From Podarcis raffonei (taxonomy: Eukaryota > Chordata > Lepidosauria > Squamata > Lacertidae), in NCBI RefSeq assembly GCF_027172205.1, contig NC_070604.1, positions 106,723,851 through 106,787,850 on the forward strand: a DNA stretch of 64,000 nucleotides, read 5' to 3'. The first letter of the stretch is position 1. Every line of letters starts with the position of its first letter. Below, one piece after another: positions 11,769 through 23,820 of the stretch. Below the pieces are notes generated by a model that did no database searches, had not been told where the DNA came from, and saw only the letters and a program-made list of their open reading frames with translations. The position numbers and the translations under genes were made by a program.

Positions 11769-12135
11769 AAAAAAAAGAAAGGTAAAGGACCCCTGGATGG
11801 TTAAGTCCAGTCAAAGGCGACTATGGGGTTGTGGTGCTCATCTTGCTTCAGGCTGAGGGAGACGGTGTTTGTGCATAGACAGCTTTCTGGGTCATGTGGC
11901 CAGCATGACTAAACCGCTTCTGGCGCAACGGAACACTGTGGCGGAAACCAGAGCACATAGAAATGCCGTTTACCTTCCTGCCGCAGTGGTACCTATTTAT
12001 CTACTTGCAGTGGCATGCTTTCAAACTGCTAGGTTGGCAAGAGCTGGGACAGAGCAACAGGAGCTCACCTGTCACAGGGATTCGAACCAACGACCTTCTG
12101 ATCAGCAAGCTCAGTGGTTTAGACCACAGTGAGAG
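11769..12135 (-). mobile_element. tRNA-derived SINE, family A, 3' variant
   Basis: Minus-oriented copy starting at its tail (ggtaaaggacccctggatgg) and ending in the tRNA-like head near 12120. Together with 58107 and 62197 it carries a variant tail (cctggacagttaagtcc type), so at least two subfamilies coexist. Confidence 0.85.
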
Positions 12136-13257
12136 GTAAGGCCCATTGGACTCAATGGAGATTACTTCTCAGTAGATATATGTATGCAATTGCATTGTAA
12201 ATCACCTTGGTCCACAATCACTAAACTGACTCTGGACCTTATATTTTGATGTATCTTGAAAGAAGATGTATGCACCTGTTTTTTTTTGAAATGTAAACTT
12301 TTCTGAGCAGGAACAACTTTGCTCATGTGGATGATGTTCCATACATCCCAAAAATACTCTATAGGAATGTATTCTGCATGTCTGTCCTCCGTTTTTCCAT
12401 GGCATTCGTAATTTGAACCGAGGTTTAGTTTATGTAATAATCTAAACCTTGGTTCAAATGACGAGGGCAATGGAAAAACTGAAGGGAAGCATGCAAACTA
12501 CATCTTTCCATTAAAACAGTGCATTTTGTCTGTCTAATCTGTCTAGCTACCTAAACAACATCCATATTTGTAGTGGGGGTAAATGCGGACTATTGCTAAT
12601 GTTACGGCTAAACAGTTGCTTCTCAGTAAGAATCAAGTTGTAGGCAAATTAATTTCAGGGACGGAAACTGTAGCTGCCTTGCCACTTTGAAGGGCTTACA
12701 TTTAAACACTTTCCCTAAATCCAAGAAGCGAGAACACATTCCAAAACACTTATTAATCCCACTGCTGACTTTAATGAAACTTTGAAGCATAATATTTTTA
12801 TTTGTTATGGTTGCTAAGTATGTTGCTAAGTTATACACTCAGAAGCCTGGCTCCTGTGATGTTTGTGTAATCTGACCGTGTATACTGTACTGAGGGATTT
12901 CTTTAGTCGAACGGGCCAAATTTAGTCGTACTTCGAAGCTACAAAAAAGTGCCATTTATTAGCTTCCCATGTGCTATTTTTTCCTTGACAACACAAACAC
13001 ATGTAATTATAGGTAAACAAATGTTTGTTGGAGGGGCTTGGTCTGTACATCATCTTCTGTTAATTTTGTACAGTATTTGTTTTGCACCTGTAAGAGGAAA
13101 AAGTTTGACTGTAGAATATACTATTAGAGATTTATTCAATAAACTAACAAAATACAAATGAAATATTTATTGGGTAACACAGTGCATGTGCATGGAGGTT
13201 TCCTCTCTTGACTTTCTTAAATGATAGTCACTTTAAGATGATTCTTTTCCGTATAAA
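12136..13257. other. Nothing recognised
   Basis: AT-rich unique sequence, no supportable gene. Confidence 0.5.
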
Positions 13258-13357
13258 TAACACCAAGGTTGCAGGCTCAATCCCTGTATGAGACAGCTGC
13301 ATATTCCTGCATTGTAGAGATTATCCTCAGGATCCCTTCCAACACTACAATTGTATA
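13258..13357 (+). mobile_element. tRNA-headed SINE with CR1-like tail (fragment)
   Basis: A B-box-like segment (ggttgcaggctcaatccc) is followed by attcctgcattgtag and cttccaacactacaattg, which resemble the CR1 3' tail at 22975-23166. Head truncated. Compare 41552 and 46171. Confidence 0.5.
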
Positions 13358-13360
13358 AGG

Positions 13361-13722
13361 TAAAGGTAAAGGTAAAGGGACCCCTGACCATTAGGTCCAG
13401 TCGTGGCCGACTCTGGGGTTGCGGCGCTCATCTCGCTTTATTGGCTGAGGGAGCCGGCGTACAGCTTCCGGGTCATGTGGCCAGCATGACTAAGCCGCTT
13501 CTGGCGAACCAGAGCAGCGCACGGAAACGCCGTTTACCTTCTCACTGGAGCGGTACCTATTTATCTACTTGCACTTTGATGTGCTTTCGAACTGCTAGGT
13601 TGGCAGGAGCAGGGACAGAGCAATGGGAGCTCACCCCATCACAGGGATTTGAACCGCCGACCTTCTGATCAGCAAGTCCTAGGCTCTGTGGTTTAACCCA
13701 CAGTGCCACTCGCGTCCCATGA
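13361..13722 (-). mobile_element. tRNA-derived SINE, family A
   Basis: Full-length, beginning with three GGTAAA units (its tail) and ending with the head gcgccac-like motif. Near consensus compared with the other copies, so relatively young. Confidence 0.9.
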
Positions 13723-13747
13723 TTCTATAAAGCAGCTAACAAATGTA

Positions 13748-13913
13748 CCATATTTTTCCATCTATAAGATGCCCCCATGTATAAGACACACCCTATTTTT
13801 GGGGACTCCAATTTAAGAAAATAGGGGGAGATACTATCCATGTATAAGACGAGCCCAGATCTTGAACATTATTTTAGAGTAAAAAACCATAGTCTTATAC
13901 ACGGAAAAGTACA
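13748..13913. mobile_element. Palindromic MITE (GTATAAGACG type)
   Basis: The left arm (ccatatttttccatctataag) and the right arm (cttatacacggaaaagta) are inverted copies. The same family in shorter form lies at 28508. Non-coding DNA-transposon relic; superfamily not determined. Confidence 0.6.
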
Positions 13914-15266
13914 GTAATTAATAAAAACACCATTCTTCCTTTTTATGTGCATGAGAAGACTAAAAATACACTGGAATTTACATGCCCCAAACAATGACTT
14001 GAGTTGAATAGGAATGACAGTATGGTAAATTGAGAGTAGCCTTCCTTCTCCAGATTTTGTTGGACTCTACCTCCAGTAAGTCTCAGGCAGCACAGTACTA
14101 TGCAGGACCAAGAATAAATGATTTTAAAACCTTTTAATTAATTAATTAATGGCTCAGTTTTCCATGGTCAGTGTATGTCTTGTTATCATAAACTTTCCTT
14201 AAATAATGTAACTGCTATTTAAACAAGCCATGCTCAGCCAATCCCAAGTTTCCCTGACTTTATTTCCTACATGAGTAGAGTGATGTTAACAGATTTGATC
14301 CAGCCGTAGTTCAGTAATTTTTAAACACCATTGATTTCAGTGGGGGACAGTTAGTAAGCAATCCTATACCCATGTACCTGGGAGCAAGACTCATTGAACT
14401 GAGGCTTAATTCTAAAAATGCATGTATGGACATGAATATATGCATAGTCACAAAGCAGTTTCCTGCAAAACAACATCTAATATAGCACATTTTTGCATGT
14501 TATTTTTTGCTAGTATATGCATTTTTAGGCACACTTTGTCCCAGTTTATGCATTTCTGTACATTTTACTTGGCTAGAGAACCACACTGCAAATATGGAGG
14601 CGTGTGAGTTTCAAAGAATAGAAGTTTCGGTTCACATATTGTTTTGCAACGTGAGAATTGGGTAGCTTCACCTTTTAAAAAAAAGATGCACCTCTTTACT
14701 CTGGCTTTTGGTCCTTGAGATCCAGCTTAATTATGTGATTATAAATTGTTTTAAGCTGGTTTTAATTTCTGCAATGCACTCTGGGACCTTAGGGCAAAGG
14801 GCAGGTAATAAATTGAAATTAATAATAACCATACTAATGAATGCAAACTGAATCTATTTTCTCCCTGATTCTACTGGTAGCTCTCCTAGCAATTTGCAAT
14901 AGATTGGCAAGGGCTTATGACTTCCAGTTGTCTAACAATGGCCCTATTCCTGCCTATAAACGCTAAAGAGCTTGGACTGTTAGAAGTGTCGTTTAATGTT
15001 CGTTCCACATCTGTTAGGAATCCCACTTTACATGTGGCAGCTTCTATGTTTTGGAAGTCCCCGCCTATTAACATGACACAGGCATGCTCTTTATACTGTT
15101 TTAGACTCATTTTTAATTTTTAAAAAATAGATATATAATTTAGTATTTGCTTTAAAATGTTGCTTATTTTCTCTGTGTATTATTTCCCCTCTCTGTATAT
15201 TATTGATCATTATTTTATATTGTTTTACATACACCACACAGAGTTCTTTTTAAAAGTGTTGTGTGT
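13914..15266. other. Unique sequence plus a hAT-like fragment
   Basis: A part at about 14400-14660 resembles the TAGGG hAT-like family (tatgcatttttaggcac, ttggctagagaacc). The rest shows nothing I can name. Confidence 0.4.
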
Positions 15267-16067
15267 ATAGGTAAAGGTAAAGGGACCCCTGACCATTAGG
15301 TCCAGTGGCAGACGACTCTGGGGTTGCGGCACTCATCTCACTTTATTGGCCGAGGGAGCTGGTGTACAGCTTCTGGGTCAAGTGGCCACCATGGCTAAGC
15401 CACTTCCGGTGAACCAGAGCAGCGCATAGAAACTGTTGGTTTGCAACCCCCCTCCATAGAGGCTGGCCCCTCTCACTGTCCTCGGAGCTTGCTTACCGGT
15501 AACCTCCTCTGGCTGATATCCAGACAGACCAGGGAGATTTTGATAGGCGACATTTTCCCAAGCATGGGCAAAATGCACAACCCCTCCCTCCTGCTTCCGC
15601 AGGGGAAAGAAAACAAGTCAGAAATCTATTTACATGATGCTTATTTCTGACATTACAGCACTAGAGAAAAACACGTCCTTTCAGTTCAGTTCTTCTAGCA
15701 CGTCTGACAAACTTCCTGAACATGCGCAAATGGAAGGTTTCAAATTACATTCTTCACAAAGACTTATCCAGCCTGTGAACGTCCTGGGAAATTCTTCTTT
15801 CCCACAGATAGGCGCATCATGTGATGTAAACAATCTGGGTGTCTGCAGCGGTGATGTTTCCATATACTGACAGAAACGCCGTTTACCTTCCCGCTGGAGT
15901 GGTACCTATTTATCTACTTGCACTTTGACGTGCTTTCGAACTGCTAGGTTGGCAGGAGCAGGGACCGAGCAATGGGAGCTCAATCTGTTGCGGGGATTCG
16001 AACCGCCAACCTTCTGATCGGCAAGTCCTAGGCTCTGTGGTTTAGACCACAGCGCCACCCGCGTCCC
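15267..16067 (-). mobile_element. tRNA-derived SINE, family A, split by an LTR
   Basis: The SINE tail half is 15267-15433 and its head half 15873-16067; a solo LTR lies between. Rejoining at GAAAC restores the order seen in uninterrupted copies, so the SINE is older than the LTR. Confidence 0.85.
15434..15872. mobile_element. Solo LTR nested in a SINE
   Basis: 439 bp, TGTTGG...CTGACA, flanked by a perfect 5-bp duplication GAAAC (15429-15433 and 15873-15877). No internal retroviral genes adjoin. I cannot fix its orientation with confidence. Fossil. Confidence 0.8.
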
Positions 16068-16142
<75 letters not shown>

Positions 16143-16190
16143 GCATACATAATAAAGTATATTTGTGTGTGTGTGTGTGTGTGTGTATAC
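16068..16190. repeat. (TG)n(TA)n(CA)n microsatellite
   Basis: A near-palindromic dinucleotide tract adjoining the SINE head, followed by a second (TG)n run near 16164-16187. It may form cruciforms and be length-variable. Confidence 0.95.
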
Positions 16191-16244
16191 ATAATAAAGT
16201 AAACAACTTTTATTAGGTCAATGGAGTGAAAAAAGCTAAGCAGG

Positions 16245-16425
16245 AATGCAACATATGCTGCCTTATACTGAGTCAGATCATTGGTCCATCTAGCACAGTA
16301 CAGTATTGTCGACATAGCATTTGCAGCCCTACTTGGAGATGCTGGGGATTGAATCCAATACATCCTGCCTGCAAAGCAGATGCTTTGTCACTGAGATACA
16401 GCCCTTCCCTATAGCAAAGGTGCAT
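16245..16425 (+). mobile_element. Old reptile/bird-type interspersed repeat
   Basis: Contains ctgccttatactgagtcaga, ggtccatctag and gggattgaa, a diverged short repeat that recurs in part at 59340 and 62860. Probably SINE-like; exact family not determined. Confidence 0.45.
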
Positions 16426-16689
16426 GGGAAGCTGCCTTGTACAGAATCAGGGCATTGGACCATCTACAGTAGCTTTGAATTGTTTATGTCGCTGGCAGTG
16501 GCTCTCCAGGGTTATGGAAGTCAACGGAGAGAAGGGGGACATGTATTCAGATTAACTAGAAGAGTTGGACAGGAATCATCTAGTGGGCTTTTCAAACAAC
16601 CTAGGGGATCATCCGAGTCTTGTTGATGCAAGTCTTTGCCGCAGCAGAGGAAGGCAGCCCGCACCAGAACTGGAGATGGTATTCCTAGT

Positions 16690-18186
16690 GTGGTCTGACC
16701 AAGGCAGAATAGAGTGAAACTATTGATCTCAGAACCACTGGCAGTCATCTTTGAGAATTCCTGGAGAACAGGCGAAGTCCCGGCAGACTGGAGGAGGGCA
16801 AATGTCCCTATTTTCAAAAAGGGGAAAAGAGAGGACCCAAATAATTACCGCCCAGTCAGTCTGACATCAATACCAGGGAAGATTCTGGAGCAGATCATTA
16901 AGCAAACAGTCTGTGAGCACCTAGAAAGGAATGCTGTGTTCACCAATAGTCAGCATGGATTTCTGAAAAATAAGTCATGTCAGACTAACCTGATCTCGTT
17001 TTTTGACAGAATTACAAGCCTGGTAGATGAAGGGAATGCAGTGGATGTAGCCTACCTTGATTTCAGCAAGGCATTTGACAAGGTGCCCCATGATATTCTT
17101 GTAAAGAAGCTGGTAAAATGCGGTCTTGACTATGCTACCACTCAGTGGATTTGTAACTGGCTGACTGACCGAACCCAAAGGGTGCTCATCAGTGGTTCCT
17201 CTTTATCCTGGAGAAGAGTGACTAGTGGGGTGCCACAGGGTTCTGTCTTGGGCCCGGTCTTATTCAACATCTTTATCAACGACTTGGATGATGGACTCAA
17301 GGGCATCCTGATCAAATTTGCAGATGACTGGGAGGGGTGGCTAACACCCCAGAGGACAGGATCACACTTCAAAACGACCTTGACAGATTAGAGAACTGGG
17401 CCAAAACAAACAAGATGAATTTTAACAGGGAGAAATGTAAAGTATTGCACTTGGGCAAAAAAAATGAGAGGCACAAATACAAGATGGGTGACACCTGGCT
17501 TGAGAGCAGTACATGTGAAAAGGATCTAGGAGTCTTGGTTGACCACAAACTTGACATGAGCCAACAGTGTGACGCGGCAGCTAAAAAAGCCAATGTAATT
17601 CTGGGCTGCATCAATAGGAGTATAGCATCTAGATCAAGGGAATAGTGCCACTGTATTCTGCTCTGGTCAGACCTCACCTGGAGTACTGTGTCCAGTTCTG
17701 GGCACCACAGTTCAAGGACACTGACAAACTGGAACGTGTCCTGAGGAGGGCAACCAAAATGGTCAAAGGCCTGGAAATGATGCCTTATGAGGAACGGCTA
17801 AGGGAGCTGGGCATGTTTAGCCTGGAGAAGAGGAGGTTAAGGGGTGATATGATAGCCATGTTCAAATATATAAAAGGATTTCACATAGAGGAGGGAGAAA
17901 GGTTGTTTTCTGCTGCTCCAGAGAAGCGGACATGGAGCAATGGATCCAAACTACAAGAAAGAAGATTCCACCTAAACATTAGGAAGAACTTCCTGACAGT
18001 AAGAGCTGTTTGACAGTGGAATTTGCTGCCAAGGAGTGTGGTGGAGTCTCCTTCTTTGGAGGTCTTTAAGCAGAGGCTTGACAACCATATGTCAGGAGTG
18101 CTCTGATGGTGTTTCCTGCTTGGCAGGGGGTTGGACTCGATGGCCCTTGTGGTCTCTTCCAACTCTATGATTCTATGATTCTATTA
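16690..18186 (+). mobile_element. CR1-like LINE, 5'-truncated, reverse transcriptase remains
   Basis: Encodes a large part of a CR1-type reverse transcriptase in the plus sense. Visible are [17 protein letters not shown], the palm motif [14 protein letters not shown] with its aspartate, [20 protein letters not shown] and FADD. The frame starting at 16714 closes at 17391; the downstream part continues in two other frames (17337-17645 and 17645-18013), so frameshifts have broken it. The end carries repeats of TATGATTC (about 18163-18183), the typical CR1 terminus. The 5' half of the element is missing. A non-functional relic, though moderately well preserved. Confidence 0.9.
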
Positions 18187-18325
18187 CTTCCCTTGGTCTG
18201 GACGCTATGCTTCTGTTGTTGCAGCCCAGAATAGCTAGACTCAGCTTGGCTCATGATAGGACCAGCCCTACATCTGAACAATTTTTGAAATTACTTTTTG
18301 GGGACCAATATACTAAAAACTGATA

Positions 18326-18560
18326 CAGTGGTACCTCTGGTTGCGAACGGGATCCGTTCCGGAGGCCCGTTCGCAACCTGAGCAGAATGCAACCCATGTC
18401 TGCGCGTGCGCGGGTCGCGATTTGCCGCTTCTGTGCTTGCGCGTGACATCATTTTGAGCATCTGCACATGCGCAAAGCGGCGAAACCCGGAAATAACCCT
18501 TTCTGGTACTTCTGGGTCGCCGCGGGACGCAACCTGAAAACGCTCAACCTGAAGCAAATG
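18326..18560. mobile_element. Tigger/pogo-like MITE, GC-rich subfamily
   Basis: Begins CAGTGGTACCTCTGGTTGCG after TA and contains TGCGCATG-like motifs. The right end is decayed. Related to 21406 and 57745. Confidence 0.6.
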
Positions 18561-18609
18561 CAAAAAATAGGGGTGCTTGGCTTTTGCTGCCCAACTCCCC
18601 AAGGGACTG

Positions 18610-18949
18610 AGCCCCCTAAGTCCATGATCAGTCAGAGATGAATGGATGGAGGCAGGATGCAGTGAAAGTAAGGCAGATCTTTATTTTTCTATTGCAACTG
18701 AGTTCCCTCCCCTCCTTGCAAGGAGGCAAGAGCAGTGGCGTCGCAAGGGGGATGGGGGGGCGGTTCGCCCTGGGTGCCATGTCTGGAGGGATGACAAGAA
18801 GGCACCCTGTGGGGTGCTCACCCCACCACCCCTGAGCGTGGCAGCACGGGCAGCCATCACGCCGCCGCAACCTCATGTGGAGGATCCCTCCGCCGGCACC
18901 GCTGGGAGCAGAGGATCCTGCCACTGCCCGTACGGTGCTCGGGCAGCTA
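18610..18949. other. GC-rich repeat-like segment
   Basis: A G-rich stretch (about 18750-18765) and later CCGCCGC sequence precede the minisatellite. Probably part of an old element; open frames here are not convincing as genes. Confidence 0.35.
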
Positions 18950-18954
18950 TGTAC

Positions 18955-19110
18955 AACACATGCGCAGTGTCGCATGCATGTGCTGTACGTAGCGATGCCA
19001 CACATGCGTCATATGTAGCGACACCACACATGTACTGTATGTAGCAATGCCGCACATGCGTTGTACGTAGCAATGCCACGCATGCATCATGTGTAGCAGG
19101 GTAACACATG
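18955..19110. repeat. 26-bp minisatellite rich in CATGCG
   Basis: About five tandem units, each roughly ACACATGCGTCATATGTAGC plus six more bases ending in CC, with units starting near 19004, 19030, 19056 and 19082. Units differ at several positions, so the array is not recent. Confidence 0.8.
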
Positions 19111-19998
19111 CGCAGCCAGCGGTTTGCCCCGCCCCGGGTGTTGGTTAACCTTCGTTTGCCCCTGGGCAAAAGAGACCCAGAGCCAAGAAGAAACATCTTT
19201 TTTAAGGGTTTGCATTTTGGCGTGGAGAAGAAGCACATCTCCTCTACAAACAGAAATTACATCACACATCAGGTGGGGTTATCATAACAAACACACGTGC
19301 AGAATCCCAGCGCTTGACACTGCTGTTATTTCATCAACACTCTCTGTAGCCTTCGGCAGCAACATAGATGATCACGGGATTATTAGGTAACAATACGGCA
19401 CTGACAGGCCTTAAACCAAAGGTGATCTTGCAGGCTTGGGGGAAAAAAATGAGTATTTCCTACGAAGAAAGAAATCCTTCCAGGAAACAACATCGCCCAA
19501 CAATGGATTCCATATGTACAAATAAAAACCTGAAGGTTAGCATGGGACTGTGCAGGATCCAAAACCGTTCTCAGCTGCCACAGGAGCATATTCTCTGCGG
19601 TCAGCCGTGTGACTTCAACGAGCTTGACACTAATGACTTTTCAGTGTTTCTTGGAGATCACCCACACTTGAGGGCTTAAGGACTGTTCTGAAGCCAGCTG
19701 AACTCAAGGCAACATTTCCATCTAATGGTAGATTGTGTCCTAGTAGTGTAAGCTTTATTAAGGCACTGGGATCAGATTATCAGAATATCCAGGGACTCGC
19801 AGTCACCACTCGCTAGCGAATGAGCCTCTCTGCTTGCCGTTATGTAATGCTGTGTGCGTTTCACTTTGGCTGGTAAGCTCCATTTTTATGTAACTCATCC
19901 CAGATCAGCTGATTTCCTTCAGAGTCCTAGAGCTGATTTTCCACCAGTATAAGTGGATAGAAGAACTTGTTTGAAATTAACCTTACCATGCAAGGTTT
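19111..19998. other. Nothing recognised
   Basis: Unique sequence; frames up to 103 codons on plus have no recognisable domain. Confidence 0.5.
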
Positions 19999-20285
19999 TT
20001 GTTCTTGTTTAGTCGTTTGGTCGTGTCCGACTCTTCGTGACCCCATGGACCAGAGCACGCCAGGCACTCCTGTCTTCCACTGCCTCCCGCAGTTTGGTCA
20101 AACTCATGCTGGTAGCTTCGAGAACATTGTCCAACCATCTCCTCCTCTGTCGTCCCCTTCTCCTTGTGCCCTCCATCTTTCCCAACATCAGGGTCTTTTC
20201 CAGGGAGTCTCCTCTTCTCATGAGGTGGCCAAAGTATTGGAGCCTCAGCTTCAGGATCTGTCCTTCCAGTGAGCACTCACGGTGT
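19999..20285 (-). mobile_element. RTE-BovB LINE, short 3' end
   Basis: Minus strand encodes GKMEGTRRRGRQRRRWLD and HGVTKSRTRPND and ends in the BovB terminus. Shorter 5' truncation than at 11053. No clear target duplication found. Confidence 0.85.
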
Positions 20286-21405
20286 GCAATTAGTACAGGC
20301 AACTCCCCAGTTACATGCTGGAATGTAACCTATGGTACAAAGGTAAGCATCAGATCCATTGTCCCAGCCATGTTTGCCTCTGGCCTCACTCACCACTAGC
20401 ATGGAGACCCCAGACTGAAAAAGGTCCTCCCCCCCTGGATTTATTTCATCCAGTTCAGTATTCTACAGTGCCAATTATTTTATATAAACTCAAGTTTATC
20501 AGGACTCCCATCACCTGAAAACTGTATATGCCATGCTATTTGGCTTAGATTGACCAAAGATTGATTGGGGAGGAGAATAAGCCCAGTTTCCAGCTGCTTG
20601 CTAGCACACATATGGAAGTCATTTGTACCAAAGCCTCATCTTTGGAAGACACAGATGAGCCCCTGCTAAAACTGAGTGCTAGAGGAATTATATAATGGAT
20701 CCATCACCAAGCAGACCATCTCAGGGTATGATTTATGCCTTTGCATTCTTCCAGGAGTTATTTTTGTTTTCAATTTCTAAACGCTCGCACAAGTAGTGTT
20801 TCCTCTCTAAGGGCTATTGCTTTATTTGCGACTGCCTTTCTTACGCACAGATGGAGCGATGCATTAGGGGTTTGCTTTTCGATAAAAAGAGATTGGACAA
20901 TATGCAGAGCTTAGTAGACCACCGGTCTCCAAAGTGCTTTGCTGGCATCAATTTCTGGTAGTGCTTTAAAGTATTAATTAGGGTGGGTTTTTTCCTAGGT
21001 GAGGGTCATCACTAATTCCTTGCAGGCAATTTGTCCCCCCTCCAGATTGTGCTTCAGCTGTAGGGAGGTAGCATTTCATCAGCATTTTCGATAATATTTT
21101 GAAAAATATGGTGTGTAGGTTTCCCCCCTGTCAGCTACCTCACCCTGACAAATTCATGGAGAATAAGGCTCCCAATGGCTACTAGCCGTGATGGCTATGC
21201 TCTGCCTACATGGTCAGAGACATTCTTGATTTCGAATACCAGTTTCCTGAAACCACGGGAAGAGAGAATGCTCTTGAGCGTGAATCACGCTTGCGGGTTT
21301 CCTCCAGGCATCTGGGTGGCCACAGTGAGAACAGAACGCTGGACTGGGTGGGCTACTGGCCTCACCCAGCAGGCTGTTCTCATGTCATTATTGTTGTTGT
21401 GATTA
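20286..21405. other. Nothing recognised
   Basis: Unique sequence without clear gene or repeat. Confidence 0.5.
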
Positions 21406-21668
21406 CAGTCATACCTCATGTTAGGTTTGCTTCATGTTACGTTCTTTCAGGTTACGTCCCACGGCGACCCAGAAGTACCCGAAAGGGTTACTTCCGGGTT
21501 TTGCCGCTTGCGCATGTGCAGAAGCACTAAATCGCACTTCGCGCATGCACAGAAGCACCAAATCTCACTGCACACCTGTGCAGATACAGCACTTCAGGTT
21601 GCGCTCTTTTCATGTTGCGAACGGGCTTCCGGAATGGATCCCATTCGCAACCCGAGGTACCGCATGAC
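21406..21668. mobile_element. Tigger/pogo-like MITE, GC-rich subfamily
   Basis: Starts CAGTCATACCTCATG after TTA and ends near CGAGGTACCGCATGA. It repeats motifs such as GCGCATGCACAGAAGCAC. Confidence 0.6.
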
Positions 21669-22008
21669 CGAGGGTTGCTCTAAGTATTCATGGCAGCTAG
21701 CGGATAGTGTCGGTGCCGCGCTACTAAGCATATTTTCCATTGCACCTGAATATTTTTTCCCTACTTTTGTTCTACATCACAGGCTATTTTACCCATCAAG
21801 CCATGACTGTTTATCATAATGTGTTCAATGTGTGGTGTGAATGTGGCTCCAGTTGTAGCAGAAGGCTTCTGAAAGGTTAAGTCACTACTTTGATAGCTTC
21901 CTTGCTTCCATAGGAGCCAACTCCCAGGAGCCGAGGTCCCTTTGCCTCCACTCAATAAAATATTTGAGGGGGCTGCTCCCCCAATATTTTATTCAAGATG
22001 GAACCCTT

Positions 22009-22044
22009 CCTTCCTTCCTTCCTTCCTTCCTTCCTTCCTTCCTT
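22009..22044. repeat. (TTCC)n microsatellite
   Basis: Nine perfect CTTC-type tetranucleotide units. Confidence 0.95.
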
Positions 22045-22339
22045 GTAATCAACACTAGCAAAGAATATAATCTATTATTGCCCACACCAAGTTATCCACT
22101 TTACCATTACTGGAATCTGGCAATCCTGGGCTACTGTGCTTGCATACTTTTAGAGATTTATTTATTTTTTTTAAAAAAGAAACTAAAATAAACAACCTTG
22201 AAGGATTTGGACTGAAACCAAGCTGATGTTGCTCTTCTGCGATTTCTTTTCCCTCCCTTTGCCTGCGTAGTGTTTTTACTGGATCGGTAGATGAGCCCAC
22301 AACGGAAACCCTCGGAGGGGAACAAGACGGTTTCACAGC

Positions 22340-22919
22340 TCACTTTGCAGTGAAGGCTGAAGCCTTATCCTTGCCAGGGAATCGTTTGCCTGCGTCCCCA
22401 GGGCCGAAGAGAGAGCAAAAAGCACCAGGAAAGATTCTTCTTTGGAGAAAAAAAGTTTTATTGAAATCTGTGCACAGAGGTGGCCAGTGGGATCGTTCCC
22501 AAAAGACTGGCCCATAGATACAAATAAACAAGCATCTTTATACCTGAGAGTCTGCCCATCTCTTCCCACCTCTTCAAATTCTCCAATCAGCTAGCAAGGT
22601 TAAGCTTATTTCCTTATATGGCATATGGCTAGCTAAACGCCCCTCCTTCCCTTGTTCGTGTGTTCTTCTCTTGCATTACTGCAGCAAAGAGCATGTGCAG
22701 AGAGTAGTTCCTGGTTTGCAGAGCTCAAGTAATTGCAAAGAGGAAGTAGCTCACAGCTTGCAATTGCGGTTTTTGCTAGCTGCTTAACCACAAAAGCAGA
22801 AGTTAGCTTAGGTGCAGATAGTATTGAGATTAACCCTTTCAGCAGAAGCCAGCTATGTGTCCCAGCATGATTGGGTGTTTGGTTTTCTTTAACCCAATTT
22901 CCCGGCGCAGGTTTTACAA
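22340..22919 (-). mobile_element. Possible LTR, uncertain ends
   Basis: On the minus strand the sequence has a TGTAAAACCTGCGCC start, a TATA-like TATAAAGATGC near 22540 and an AATAAAAC signal near 22458, the order expected of an LTR. I could not find a matching target duplication, so the limits are estimates. Confidence 0.35.
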
Positions 22920-22974
22920 GAGATCTTAGGCTGTAATCCTGTATACCAGGTGCAGAGAGCTTTTTTCAACCTGA

Positions 22975-23166
22975 GGGCCACATTCAGTTCTGGAATGGGC
23001 TCCCTCAGGGTGGTTAGGGGCTCTCCTTCCTTGGAGGTTTATAAGCAGAGGTTGGATGGACACCTGTCATGGATGCTTTAGCTGAGATTCCTGCATTGCA
23101 GGGGGTTGGACTAGATGACCCTCGGGGTCCCTTCCTATTCTACAGTTCTATGATTCTACGATTCTA
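22975..23166 (+). mobile_element. CR1 LINE 3' end fragment
   Basis: Contains CTTCCTTGGAGG, GCATTGCAGGGGGTTGGA and terminal TATGATTCTACGATTC, matching the 3' end of the CR1 copy at 16690. Confidence 0.85.
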
Positions 23167-23820
23167 TTTCCGCAACAAGTAAACTGCTTTCAGGGGATGC
23201 CCATAGGAAATGCACACACACTCACTGCTTGCACAAAAAGCTTGATTCTGCGGAACTGCCTGGAGCCACGTAAAAGATGATAGAAATCAACTGCCTCGCA
23301 GTTATTGAAACAATCAACCTCTGCCAGTTCTTGCTGTTATTCAAATGTCTGCATTTAGGAAGTACAGCGATAAAGATTTCTCTATTTATTTATTTGTTTT
23401 GCTTCAGGCAAACATGTTCCCTGCTCTTTCTTGGAATAATTACTCCGCGGAGTACATCAATAAAAGGAAAAGCAGGTTCAAGCAGCAGTGGGTTCTTGAT
23501 GGGCCAAGGCCACAGGGCCTGGCAAAAGGTTCAGCTGTGCCTCGTTTGTTGCTCTCGGATGTTCAAGCCAAAAAGTGGGGGGGGGGGCGGCCTTTCATGC
23601 ATGCATGCAAAGCAGCCTGTAATATCAACATCTAATGAAGGGATGTGATCTTAAATGCCACAAACCAAATTGCAGTGTCAAATAAGAGGCAATATTCAAG
23701 CTTTCATATGGAAAATGGAAGCTGCCTTTTACCTGTTTCACCTGTTTGCTCAAGCATCCCCAGTACAATGGTTTTGTACAACTACAGGTGAGAGAGAAAT
23801 GTGGTTCAGGTTGCATCTAT
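23167..23820. other. Nothing recognised
   Basis: Unique sequence with a poly-G run near 23577-23587. Confidence 0.5.

Noticed and set aside
18955-19110. CRISPR-like array
   Set aside because: Units are directly tandem, diverged and without unique spacers; this is a minisatellite in a vertebrate genome.
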